A stretch of DNA of 60,000 nucleotides from assembly GCF_964355755.1 (NCBI RefSeq), contig NC_092676.1, positions 24,164,288 to 24,224,287 of the forward strand, read 5' to 3'. Below, in pieces: positions 49,156 through 59,906 of the stretch (positions within the stretch are counted from its first letter, which is position 1; each line of letters opens with the position of its first letter). Made by a program: the position numbers and the translations under genes. The notes under the pieces were generated by a model. That model was not told where the DNA came from, ran no database searches, and was given only the letters and a program-made list of their open reading frames with translations. This stretch comes from Antedon mediterranea. Its lineage: Eukaryota; Echinodermata; Crinoidea; Comatulida; Antedonidae.

Positions 49156-50249
49156 CTACAAAAGAAGGTGAAAGATCAAAAGAAACAGGAAACATTCAAA
49201 ATGTAAAGGCACTATGTTGCATGTATAGTCATATCAGGCCGATAGGGTGCAAGTCCACTGTACATTGTTGACATTAGTACCAAGTAAATAAATATGAAAC
49301 TACTTTTTGTTGCAAGGAGGCGCATTCGTGATGATGTACCTTTTTTTCCTTTTCAGAGACTTTATTCAATAATATTTTCTTTAATACATATTTTAAATTT
49401 AAAATTGACATTCATGCATCCAATAAATACTTTTTAAAAAAAACACTCATATTAAAACAAAAATTACTTTCTATAAAATTCTTCTTGGTTAATTAAGAAG
49501 ATAATCTGTTATATTACCTTGGTTTACAATGATGTAACTAATACTATTACAAAAGTATATATCATACAGTAAAAAACAATCAGCGAATGGGTTTTTTAAA
49601 TTTTGAATATCGTTGTTTTGCGCAAATCCGTTTTGAACGTTGGGAAGTCCAACCAGGGAAGGAAGAGTGAAGTGTGTAATTTCACTCTTTCCTGGTCCAA
49701 CGAAAAGCCAATGATGAGACATGCCGGCTCCTCGTTCACTACAAGAACTACAGTATAAAACTATAACCCCTATTTAGGGGAAGCCTTCGGGACTCAACAA
49801 TCCCCTTAACAGTGGTGTCCTGAATTGGGGTTAAACCATATTTGTCCCTCGTTCTGTTCCCTTAGTGCCCCCAGAGGATGCTGTATTTTCTAATTTAATT
49901 TACAGTACTTATTTATTTTGGTCCAGAGCCATCTGGATCCCTACCTATTGATCACGCGAGATTCCGAGATTTTATACCCAATTGATAGAATTAGGCCTAT
50001 AAACCTGGACACTAATCGAAGTGATTATGATCACCTTCAATCGCAGTGCAAAGATACTGGGAATTCCCGATATGAAACGCTACTGACTACTACGATATAA
50101 CGATCAAAGATTTACGCTGGTCTACAGTTTTTACAGAACCGGTTGGTGAAAGTTCGATTGACGTTCCATAGGTCAGCCTGCGTCTGGTTTGATTGTGTTG
50201 ATTTTTGCCTTCATTTATTGTGGATGTGTAGGCCTAGTATCTAGATACC
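49156..50249. other. Region upstream of the visible cyclase exons, no exon identified
   Basis: The next upstream minus-strand cyclase exon should end with one codon base and a donor. I found none that encodes HNOBA or H-NOX sequence here. The minus-strand frame 49489-49722 and plus-strand frame 49918-50100 do not resemble either domain. Confidence 0.4.
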
Positions 50250-50261
50250 ATGGATGAATCG
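50250..50261 (+). pseudogene. Orphan first exon of the GRAM-like gene family
   Basis: ATGGATGAATCG followed by GTAGGT matches the 12-nt first coding exons at 50664 (ATGGATGTATCG|GTAAGT) and 54878 (ATGGAAGCATCG|GTAAGT). The upstream flank also resembles that at 50560-50660 (TTTTATTG/TTTGTCTTCATT, TAGGCC). It could splice in phase 0 to the exon at 51021, acting as an alternative first exon encoding MDES, or be a relic of the duplication. Confidence 0.5.
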
Positions 50262-50663
50262 GTAGGTAAATTAGGTGGCATGTCATTGTTAAGTTGTACT
50301 GTGTACCCATTCCTATTTATTTTCGGAATTATTGAGTATCAACGAAATTAATAATGTAAATCGATATTATACCATGTGCTGGAAAACATAAAATATCGTA
50401 TTGTAATGCATTTTATAGATGAATATGTATGGGTGTGGTGGGTCACGTGGTGGATGTATGTATGAAGCGAATGCACTTGAGAAAATGAACTCGGGCTAAA
50501 AATAACAGTAAAGCGATTTACGCGACTTATTTATGTAGTATGTCTACGGAAACGATTGGCAAAATTACAGAGGTTGCCTGCCTCCGGTTTTATTGTTAAT
50601 TTTGTCTTCATTGTTGTACAGTAGCACGTAGGCCCTACGGTGTCTATAATACGATAGGATAAC

Positions 50664-52814
50664 ATGGATGTATCGGTAAGTACAGTAACATTACTACTTG
50701 GTCATGTTTTAAAGTTGCCGTATTCAATGGCTCCAGTGGTTAAAAGGCAGTGCGACTGTATGCATGTGTATTAGACCTAGTGAGCGGTCGAGGACTTTCT
50801 TCATTCTCAAAGTCGGAGAGTGTAGGCCTACACGTTTACAGATATTCATTTTCCAATCAAATTATAATGTAAATCGATATTTACCACCATGTGCCGACAA
50901 ACATAAAATATCACACAGTATATCATGAGAACTTAGACGTTTAATTGTTTAAATTTGTACACATGTTATTCAAATTTCACATGGTTTGTATTTAATAATT
51001 TTCTTTTTATTTCTTCGCAGCCATTGATATCTCAACCACCACGCGAACCAAGCATAGGCGGCCATGTCTACCAGTACGATCCAACCACTGCAAAGTTAGT
51101 CAGCTCCATTCCAGCAGTTCACAAAAGTAGCCAGACGCTGACTAGACAATTATACAGGACTACTGCCGAACTATCGCAACATGTTGAGTGCCTTCGGCGC
51201 GACCTGCATGGAAACATTAGCTATGAGCAATTTATGGCAGGTAAGTAATTACCGATGTGTGAAACCGGGTTCTCCGCCATGTTAACTTCATTCAGAGTTT
51301 AGTCACATATATTCACTAATCCACCAGTACAATAACGTAACCATTCCTTATTCATGTATAAGAATACCACGTTCACACGCAGAACTCTCTTAAGCTTTAC
51401 ACCTTAACCCTGAAACAAGAGGAAAAGGATCTTTAACACGTTATCAATGATCGTTCCTTTCAGACATGCTATCCCATAATGAGATAATGTTGGCCAAGCG
51501 ACAGTTCATGCCATATGACTACATAACATTTGAGATACTTTCGACTCCAAACTTTCCAGTTGTAGCAGAAAAGAAGAACATGACACAAGGCAGAATACTT
51601 CTTACAAACCGTAGAATGATTATGCTGACTAACGAAAGCACACGTCATCAGAGTATGTGTTTTACAAAGCTTTTTATATATGGTTGCTAGACAATTCCTA
51701 ATGCGAGTCGATTTCTAACTGAATGTGTCGATAGGATAAATAGAAAAATACGCGAATGATGGTGATGCTTGTACCCATTCCATCATTTTCTCTAAAGATT
51801 GTTTCTTTTCATATGTCCAAAAGCTCTCCAAACTAGAATATGGTATAAGGCCTACATCTTCTGGTAGAACGTTTTACTCATCAAGGCACAAATGACAAAA
51901 ATAAATGAATAGGCCTATGTACGGTAATACATCTTTCTTTGCAAAATGAAATAGTATTTTATAATTTAATAATGATTGATTATATCTGCTTTTGTTGTAA
52001 CCTCATCCATTGCAGTATTCAAGTTATTATTAATTATGTTATCTATTATTTTAGGAACGGAAGTTGTGGCATTTCCACCCGGAGCCAAAAAACCTGATAA
52101 ATATTTCCTGAAGTGTGAGGTCGGCGATACTTTCCATTATCAGTTCTTGCCGTTAAAGAACGTTCGAACTGTTGAGGTTGATGCCATGTTTGGAGCTTCC
52201 ATGTCTACATACATTAACAGCCAAGAAGTATGTTGGCCTCTCAATATGCTTAGTTGGTTTGGGGTGAGTAGGCCTGCTTTATTTTAGTTATACGCCGTGT
52301 ACATCGTATTTAAGCTTGGTTTCCACTTTGGACGCAACCATAGTCAGCCGAAACGTAGGCCTAAATACGTGTTGCAAGTATCACAGACGACGTAAAGGAT
52401 CATCCGAACTGTCGCTTGTGATTGTTCAACTCACGGTATGGAGTCACTGCGTTGCGTCCAAGTAGGAAACAGGCTTAATAGCAAGTATTTAAATGTATCT
52501 CAATATCGTGTCGTAAATCAGGGAAATCCCTGAGTAAATCTTCTAATAAAAAAGCAATGTTCTCAACAATGACATTTTTTCTTTAGCATGCGATGTGTCT
52601 GAAGAACTGGAAAGAAACCGATCGCAGCTCAAACCCATCACTAAACCAACGCATCTTGAAACTTAGTGTTGATCTGCCGCCATGGGGAAACCCATGCATT
52701 ATCACCATCTACGTGAATCCGACCACACATATTCTTCTCGTCAAAGACTTTCTTTGCGACTTACAAGCGTATGGGCCGGCAATGGAACTTGAAACTTGCC
52801 AGAAACATTGCTAA
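50664..52814 (+). CDS. Unrecognised protein with GRAM/PH-like core, paralogue 1 (285 aa)
   Basis: Exons 50664-50675 (MDVS), 51021-51240, 51464-51652, 52055-52263 and 52587-52814 (TAA); phases 0,1,2-in/1-out,0 all agree. Residues ~12-78 form a helical block (HKSSQTLTRQLYRTTAELSQ, HVECLRRDLHGNISYEQFM). Residues ~80-140 hold PYDYITFEILSTPNFPVV, then GRILLTNRRMIMLTNE; with FHYQFLPLKNVRTVEVDAMFG in the next exon this has the strand order of GRAM/WBP2-type PH folds. The C-terminal exon is NPSLNQRILKLSVDLPPWGN, then TIYVNPTTHILLVKDFL. No signal peptide or membrane helix, so probably cytosolic. GRAM likeness is an inference from pattern; function unknown. The tandem partner is at 54878-59906. Confidence 0.85.
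52312..52477. mobile_element. MITE-2 copy in intron 4 of paralogue 1
   Basis: AAGCTTGGTTTCCACTTTGG ... CGTTGCGTCCAAGTAGGAAAC with central CGAACTGTCGCTTGTGATTG. Lies between exons 4 and 5. Confidence 0.7.
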
Positions 52815-52999
52815 GCAAAGCACTTGTTGAACCAATGAATGAATTCTGCAACACAGTCCATTTATTTAAATTTAAGGAACAAATCCATAACAACGCACAT
52901 TCTTTTTCAGTACCGTTAACCATTAAAACTATAATTCTCTTTTAAACAGGGAGGCTAAACTTACCCCTGGTATTTCACTTCGCTGCTTTTAAACATTAA

Positions 53000-53005
53000 A
53001 ATAAA
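53000..53005 (+). terminator. Candidate polyadenylation signal of paralogue 1
   Basis: AATAAA 186 bp after the TAA stop at 52812-52814; spacing suits a short 3' UTR. Confidence 0.45.
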
Positions 53006-53809
53006 TATATGGTTTTAGAATAAGAGTTTTGAATAGTGGAAATGATCTGGTTAGGTTTACTACAAACTACAGTATATGTTACGATCTTCAAATCTATTCA
53101 CTAAATGGAAGAAAATCCTATTTTAGTGTGATTTTCCTTTTTGTATTTTTTGTTGTATATATGGAATTTTTATTTATTTTTATCACTATCTGGTTAAAAT
53201 ACGGTTAAAATTGGTTTGTTTTGTGGTGTTTTTAGTAAAGTAGATGTTCATTATAGGCCCTACAACGGAGTTTTGTACACATAAATTAAAATGTTTCCAA
53301 CCGAATTTTGTAGTATTTGTTTTGATTTGAATGGATCCGCCTAATACCATGTCATTCATTTATTTTTTGTTTTTTCTCTTTTGTTCTAGAGAATTCTTTA
53401 TTTTATATTTCAATAAGAAAGAACAATGGATTAGAATTTTAAACCAATGAGTTTACGTTACGTTACGTTACCCATTTCTAAACAAATAATGATAAGTTGA
53501 ATCAGGATATCATAGATACCGTAGGTCGTAACATTTCTACGTTTGAAAGTAGACATTCATTAAATTCGCCAAGAGGGAAAAACAAGCGTTTTAAGGCGAA
53601 AAGAAAAGAATGATACCGACATAATACTAAATTATAAGGATCAAGGATCAGTCCGGTAGACGTTGATAGATATTACTGTAGCAGCAGTGAGTAACGCCAA
53701 TTTAACGTTTAAGAATACATTAATGATGACGTGTCAGACGTAAATCGGGCGACATAACGTAACGTTATATTAGTTTAGTCTTTAATTTATTTATTTTAGG
53801 TAGCCTCTT

Positions 53810-54014
53810 AACCGTGGTTCCCACCATGGATACCTCCATGTTCCCACTAGCGACGCAACGCAAGGACGTAACGCAACGCAAGTGAATTGACCAATCACAA
53901 GCGATGGCTTATTCGCTTGTGATTGCTAACTGTCTATAACCTCGCTTGTCATTGGTCAAAACGCTTGCGTTGCGTTTACGTCCTTGTGTTACGTTCTAGT
54001 GGGAACCAAGCTTT
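53810..54014. mobile_element. MITE-2 copy between the paralogues
   Basis: Ends TTCCCACTAGCGACGCAACGC and TACGTCCTTGTGTTACGTTC + TAGTGGGAACC; the centre has CAAGCGATGGCTTATTCGCTTG. Much of the centre is the reverse complement of the inner copy at 39.54-39.7 kb. Confidence 0.8.
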
Positions 54015-54404
54015 AGTATACACGTAACTCATTGATGTCAAAGAGGACCCTAAAAAAGGGAAATTGAAATAAAGAAACATTGAAGTTACCACGATAAGTA
54101 TTGAGTTTCATGTACGACGTGACAAACACCACTTTTATTCACATTAATATCATAGTAATGCCATCACCATAAATCTTATTATCATATCATTATTTTCATT
54201 ATTATCACATTTTTGTTATGTTCTATTTTTTATTATTAAAATTTAATCAACTTCATCAATGGTAGTCCTATAACATTTTGTAAATTCAATTTATAATTCC
54301 ATATTACCTCCGTGGACCTAGGTACATGCTCTGGTGATACAATTAGTGGGTAGGCCTATAACCATGACCGGTATTACCATAATTTTATCTCTAATCAGAT
54401 TAAA

Positions 54405-54870
54405 CTAGTCAATCACTTTTCCTCTAAACGAAATTTTGAATACCATTAGCAGGGAAGTATCAAGAATTCACTGAAACGCTTTATTGGCTCGTTTCCAGGT
54501 ACTTATGTTGCCGAACTTGGAAATTCCCCGGTATGGAACGCCAATTAGGAGTAAAAACATACTGTACCAGTAACAAAAAGAAAGCGTGCGTACGTAATGC
54601 ATACTATGCACACATTATGTTATTATATTACTGGACTTAAAACATTTCGAACAATGAATAAATCTGGAGTTTTACATTTCTACAGAGTTGTTTATAAACG
54701 TTTCTGACCTTTCTGGCGCACCGTAGTTGAGGTCGTTCATCTGCTTGTTTTCTCATGGTTTTGCATGAGTGAGTACATTACAGACTCTGGCCTATAAACC
54801 CATTCTATCATTTTGATTGTTGATGTGCAGCAGCATTTTTCATGTTTGGATGAAATTTCATTAAAATATA
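54405..54870 (+). promoter_or_regulatory. 5' flank/promoter region of paralogue 2
   Basis: Immediately precedes the first exon at 54878. It includes TGGAAATTCCCCGGTATGG, GTGCGTACGTAATGCATACT and AACCCATTCTATCATTTTGA. The whole block is duplicated at 57745-58150 in intron 2 of the same gene. Calling it the promoter is inferred from position; no TATA box is obvious. Confidence 0.5.
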
Positions 54871-54877
54871 AAATCAT

Positions 54878-57800
54878 ATGGAAGCATCGGTAAGTGATTG
54901 TAGAATGAGTAGGGCGTATGCAGGCATGGCGTATGGGAGGGCACTGGCCAGAACCACCGTGGTTATTGAGTCATTATTTTACTTCCTCCTTATTGTATTA
55001 TCCTTGGGTGGGTAGCGCTTCCGTTCCAGACGAAAGACCCCGTTGACCTGCCGTACATAACACGTTCAATCGTAATAATTATTTCTTTCGAGCGTGAGGA
55101 TAGATGCACAAGACTAAGTTTAAAATTGTACGTATTTGTATTATTTTTGCAATTTCGTGTGAATAATGCGCCAGTCTCTGATATGTGGATCGCGCAAAAT
55201 ACCCTTAAGTGAAATTAAACAGCACAATTAGGCCTAAATATTATGTCTTTACAGTCTTTCTTATCTTCAATGTCATTCTATGATTTTCTATATACCGTAA
55301 CTTTTCGTGATATCAATGTGTTTATATTGATGCTATACATTGCGCTTAATCTTACTTGAATCTTACTTGAATCTTACTTGAATCTTACTTGAATCTTACT
55401 TGAATCTTACTTGAATCTTACTTGAATCTCATGATTAAGGCAAATGCCTTTTAAACGCCCTCCATTTCTTCTGTATTTATCTAGAATTGGTAGCAAAATT
55501 TATCTCCCATTGCTCTGCCTTCGTTTAGTCAGGGAAGAGTTAAATTTAACTCTTCCCTGGTTTAGTTGATCCTTGAATGCATTTATGTTTTCTGCTTGTA
55601 CTTTAGTGTGGTATAGATTGTTCCATGTGTTGACGATTCTACTTGAAAAGGAGTGGCTTCTGATTTTCAGTCGGGCTCTTGGCTTTCTTAATTTGAATTG
55701 ATGGCCCCTTGTTCTACTGTTCTAAAGTCAAAAAAGGTTTCGGCTTCAATATCATCCAAGCCCTTGATAATTTTAAACACTTGTATAATGTCCGCTCTCC
55801 TTCTTCTGTAATTCAGTGTAGGTAATCCAAGCTCTTTTAATCTCTGATCGTAAGATTTATCTCTTAACTTTTTGACAATTTTAGTGGCCCTACGCTGCAC
55901 TCTTTCAAGCTTATCCAAATCAGAAAGGCCCTTACCATATACAGCTTGCGTATTCCAGATGAGGTCGAATTACACTTTTATAAAGGGGCAGTTAAGAGTC
56001 AGGATTGTTACCCTAGAGTTCTTTTTCACCAAACTTACATAAAATAGGCACTACTTAGTAAATATGTAACTTTTGTCGCGCGGTTTACGTGTTATCCTTT
56101 TGAAATTTGGAAGTTTAGGCATGAACGCGATATCACGGCGCATTTAGGCCTACTGCTTTTTTATTTATTTATTTATTTATTTAGCAACATATTTATACAG
56201 GATAATACACAATCAAGTAGAAATAAACTTGTTTTGCATTGTGGTCCTGTCGACAAAAACGGCTAAAAAATAGAGCCTAATATTAATAAACGGACTATGT
56301 TTCTATTTCAAAGATTGCCATGACTCAACCAAGCGGAGGATATGCGTCTGTTTACCACTATGATCCACTCTCTGTAAACGTCGTAAACTCCATTCCGGGC
56401 GTTCACAAAAGTAGCCAGAAGTTGACTCAAGAATTAAACAGGACTGTTGCCCAACTAGCGCAAAATGTTGAAGCCCTGCGAAGCGACCTCCATGGAAACA
56501 TTAGTTATGAGCAATTTATGGCAGGTAAGTCAGAACAGAATTATTGGGCGCCCGACGTTTGCATTAAAAGCTTGGTTCCCACTAGAGACGCGACGTAACG
56601 CAACGTAAGTGATTTGACCAATCACAAGCGATGGATTGTTCGAACAATCGCTTGTGATTGGTCAACTTGCTTGCGTTGCGTCTCTAAAGCTTGATTCTCA
56701 CTAGCGACGCAACGTAACCTACGCAACATAAGCAGATGCACTTCCAATAATTGTGATTGCCCCCGCCTGCGTGAAATCAAACCTGCGAATTTTGCAGCAC
56801 TGTTGCGTCGTTGGTTCCCACTTGTGATTACGCAATACATCACTTTGCGTCTATACGTCGTTGCGTTGCGTTCTAGTGGGAACCACGCTTAATGAGAACC
56901 AAGCTTAAGTGTTACTACGGTTCACACTAGTTCCGTTTCACCGGCGCAGGCAAATCAAAGCAATATTGAACGTTCGCCTTCTTCCACGAAACGAATAAGT
57001 ATCGGTATTAACTATTATCCCTTTTGTACCATACCGTTTTATCATTATACCGCTGTATTTTACAACTCAATGGTTTTATAGTCATTACAACTGTTAATAC
57101 CTGTACTATCTATTCCCTTAATAAGCTAGCTATGATATTCTTATCTTCTTAAATAATCAATTATAACTTGTAAAATTTGTAAATACGGGCTGTTGACTTT
57201 CTACTTGTGTGGGAAATGTTCCACTTCAATGCCTTCGCAAAATTGACACCTCGAATGTTATAAATGAGGATTTTCACTGCAGGAGTTTATATCCGTGTAT
57301 TTGCCGTATCCTCTGGTTGAGTGGGTTCGAAAGCTCTCTGGCTGCTAATAATAACATTGAAAGAAAACTGGAAAACGAAACGCGATTTCCGGATTTAGAA
57401 TAGAAACCGGACAGGAAATATGGACGATTTTAAACTTTCTTTTTATCCATTACATTACATGGATGTTAGGTATGCATTCATAAATAGGAATAAACAGTAA
57501 CTATGCCCATAATGGGCTTGTAAATTAGATCCATGCTATGACGCACGGCAAGCGACTATACTAGTTAATCCGTAACTCCTTTTTTTTAAACTCTGTGCGG
57601 AGCAATTAGAAACTATTAGAATTTTGCCGAAGCGAAAAACTCGCAGAAAGGGATTTGGAAAATAAAAATATCAATAACGCATGCGTTAGGCCTATTCATA
57701 TGCGTATTAAGCTGACATTTTTTTGTTATCTCGGCAGCTTAAACCAGTCACTCGCTTCTCTAAACCCCTACATTAATACCTTATTAAACGAGACAGAAAT

Positions 57801-59906
57801 TATGAACACCAGAGAGTTATTAAAATTCACAGAAACGCTATATTGACTTATGTTGCCAAACTTGGAAATTCCCCGGTATGGAACGCCAATTAGGAGTAAA
57901 AACATACTGTACCAGTAACAAAAAGAAAGCGTGCGTACGTAATGCATACTATGCACATATTATGTTATTATATTACTGGACTACATTTCTTTAGTTTATA
58001 AACGTTTCTGACCTTCTGAGGTCATTTATCGTCTGCTCTTCTTCTCATGGTTGTGCATGAGTGAGTATATTACAAACGATGGCCTATAAACCCATTCTAT
58101 CATTTTGATTGTTGATGTGTAGCAAAAGTTTTTATGTTTGCAAGAAATTTTATTAGAAACTATTCGAATTTTGCCGAAGCGAAAATTTCGCAGAAAGGGA
58201 TTTGTAAAATAAAAATAAGAATAACGAATGGGGATGCGTATTAATTAAGCTGACACTTGATTCGCGTGAACAAATTCCTCTGGAAAACAGGCATATTTTC
58301 CCGTTCGCGTTCGCGTGAATCGAAAACGTCAGCTTATACGCATGCGTATTCATGTTTTCATCTTCCAAATCCCTCTCTACGCATGCGTATAAGCTGACGC
58401 TTTCGACACGCGCGAACAAATTCGCCTAGTGGAAAGTCAGCAAAGGCGGCGATGGGTGCATAACACTAAACATTTTCCGTTACTTTTTTTTATAGACACG
58501 CTTTGTCATAATGAGATCGTATTGGCCAACCGACAGTTCATGCCATATGACTACATAACATTTGAGTTATTGGCGAGTCCAAACTTTCCAGTTGTACCCG
58601 TTAAGAAAACCATGACACGAGGCAGATTGTTCCTCACAAACCGGAGACTGATTATGCTGTCTAACGAAGGCACTCAAAGTATGTGTTTTACATTGTCTTT
58701 TGATAAGGGCTAGCCCAGGTTATCACTAAGATGCTATCGAGCTTTCGATTGCGAACAAGTCATTCATTGTGCGCATGGGGGAAAGTTGGGAAGTTCTTCC
58801 TCTATTTCCTCGACACAGTTGTGGTTTCTAGGTTCAGGCGACGACGACGACCGGACGACAACCGACCGACGACATCAATTTGTATGTCGTGTTCGTGGTT
58901 CGTTGCAAACCGTAAGCGCCCTAATTTCAATGATTTACCTTATACATTATTGTTTTCAATGTTTTTCTATAGAGAATGAATGTTTTGAATATTTGTTCAA
59001 GTAAAAAGAAACGAAATAAAGCTTACACTAAATGTGAAGATTGAATTACATTATCATGTTTTGTAGTATCGTTATCTATTCATGTACCGTCTGAATTATT
59101 TTAGAAACGGAAGTTGTTGCAGTTCCTCCAGGCAGTACAAAAAAACCTAGTAAATATTCCATAAACTGTGAAGCAGGTGATGCATTCCACTATCAGTTCT
59201 TGCCGTTAAAGAACGTACGAGCTGTTGAGCTTGATGCCATAGTTGGAGCTTCCATGACTACCTTCATTGACAGCCAAGAAGCATGTTGGCCTCTCAAGAT
59301 GTGTAGTTGGTTTGGGGTGAGTTATACCATAGAGAAATAAAGTTGTTTTCCATGATTATTACGAATATAATTTTGTATAGGAAAGTTAACATAGCCATTA
59401 GCTTTCGCTATTACAGTGAAACTTGAACAGGTGTACTGTGTATTTTATATAATATTGGGTCATTCTAGGACTGGTATCAGTGTACAACAATTACGTGCGT
59501 TAGACATTTTATCTCAGCTTCATTACGATGTCACGTATGCCTACACCAATTCCATCAATGCCCAGAGGGGAAAAACGTCGCTTCGAGTTGGAAATCTAAT
59601 AGAAAATCAGCGTCACGTTTTGGTTCATAATGCTAAACACTATAATGGCAATGTTTGACAAGATAATTTTATTTTTAGAAAGCAATGTGTCTGAGAAGCT
59701 GGTACGAAGTCGGTCGCGTAGCCAACCCGTCACTAAACCAACGCATCTTGAAACTTAGTGTTGATCTGCCGCCATGGGGAAACCCGTGCATTGTCACTAT
59801 CTACGTGCAGCCAACCACAAATATTCTTCTCGTCAAAGACCTGCTCAGTGACTTGCAGGCATATGGACCAGCAATGAGACTTGCGTCGTACGAGAAAGAG
59901 ACATAG
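54878..59906 (+). CDS. Unrecognised protein with GRAM/PH-like core, paralogue 2 (281 aa)
   Basis: Exons 54878-54889 (MEAS), 56314-56524, 58496-58678, 59105-59316, 59679-59906 (TAG). Phases and exon order are identical to paralogue 1, with total 846 nt. Conserved blocks: VHKSSQKLTQELNRT, DLHGNISYEQFMAG, RQFMPYDYITFELL, GRLFLTNRRLIMLSNE, FHYQFLPLKNVRAVELDA, SLNQRILKLSVDLPPWGNPC and TIYVQPTTNILLVKDLLSDL. Exon 2 uses an AAG acceptor (TTCAAAG|ATTGCC); an ATG at 56320 is an alternative start. Introns are larger than in paralogue 1 because of a LINE fragment, MITE-2 copies and a duplicated 5' flank. The protein looks intact; function unknown. Confidence 0.85.
55348..55429. repeat. 11-bp microsatellite, likely LINE 3' tail
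   Basis: AATCTTACTTG repeated about 7.5 times. It lies 71 bp past the stop of the minus-strand LINE fragment at 55500-55975, where several non-LTR families end in short tandem repeats. So it is probably the element's 3' terminus. Confidence 0.8.
55500..55975 (-). pseudogene. Non-LTR retrotransposon reverse-transcriptase C-terminal fragment
   Basis: Minus-strand pieces in order: VIRPHLEYASCIW, then LDKLERVQRRATKIVKKLRD, LKELGLPTLNYRRRRADIIQ and VFKIIKGLDD. After a frameshift come RGHQFKLRKPRARLKIRSHS, FSSRIVNTWNNL and AFKDQLN, then a stop. This is the classic end of LINE ORF2 (Jockey/CR1/RTE-X-like). Two frame changes mark it dead. It lies in intron 1 of paralogue 2. Confidence 0.9.
55531..55558. 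repeat. Perfect 28-bp palindrome within the LINE fragment
   Basis: AGGGAAGAGTTAAA is followed directly by its reverse complement TTTAACTCTTCCCT. In the minus-strand frame it encodes part of the ORF2 end, so it is possibly coincidental. Confidence 0.7.
56567..56695. mobile_element. MITE-2 copy at the start of intron 2 of paralogue 2
   Basis: AAAGCTTGGTTCCCACTAGA ... TTGCGTTGCGTCTCTAAAGC with central CAAGCGATGGATTGTTCGAA. Lies 42 bp after the exon 2 donor and abuts the next copy. Confidence 0.8.
56687..56912. mobile_element. MITE-2 copy, adjacent and diverged
   Basis: AAAGCTTGATTCTCACTAGC ... TTCTAGTGGGAACCACGCTT, then TGAGAACCAAGCTT. The centre differs from the neighbouring copy, so this looks like an independent insertion or a composite of two copies. 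Confidence 0.7.
56920..57596 (+). other. Intron 2 of paralogue 2, nothing recognised
   Basis: AT-rich intron sequence without exon-like frames or clear repeats. Confidence 0.5.
57597..58255 (+). repeat. Duplicated 5' flank of paralogue 2, bracketed by a direct repeat, inside its intron 2
   Basis: 57745-58150 matches 54405-54870 over ~320 aligned bases, including TGGAAATTCCCCGGTATGG, AGCGTGCGTACGTAATGCAT and CCCATTCTATCATTTTGATT. The copy stops just short of the start exon. It is bracketed by a direct repeat (57597-57720 and 58152-58255: AATTTTGCCGAAGCGAAAA, TCGCAGAAAGGGATTTG). It ends about 240 bp before exon 3. Confidence 0.85.
58256..58440. repeat. CpG-rich inverted-repeat remnant before exon 3 of paralogue 2
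   Basis: GCGTGAACAAATTC, ACGCATGCGTAT and GCGAACAAATTCGC phrases occur in both orientations around AAGCTGACGC-like motifs. This suggests a small transposon remnant. The last part forms the intron just ahead of the acceptor at 58495. Confidence 0.5.

Noticed and set aside
49655-49700. Inverted CCAGGGAAGGAAGAGTGAA / TTTCACTCTTTCCTGG segment
   Set aside because: Imperfect and short; looks similar to the 55.53-kb palindrome, but I could not show a common origin.
49489-49722. Minus-strand ORF as a possible H-NOX or HNOBA exon of the cyclase
   Set aside because: The peptide lacks any H-NOX or HNOBA motif and does not end in a donor with the required one-base phase.
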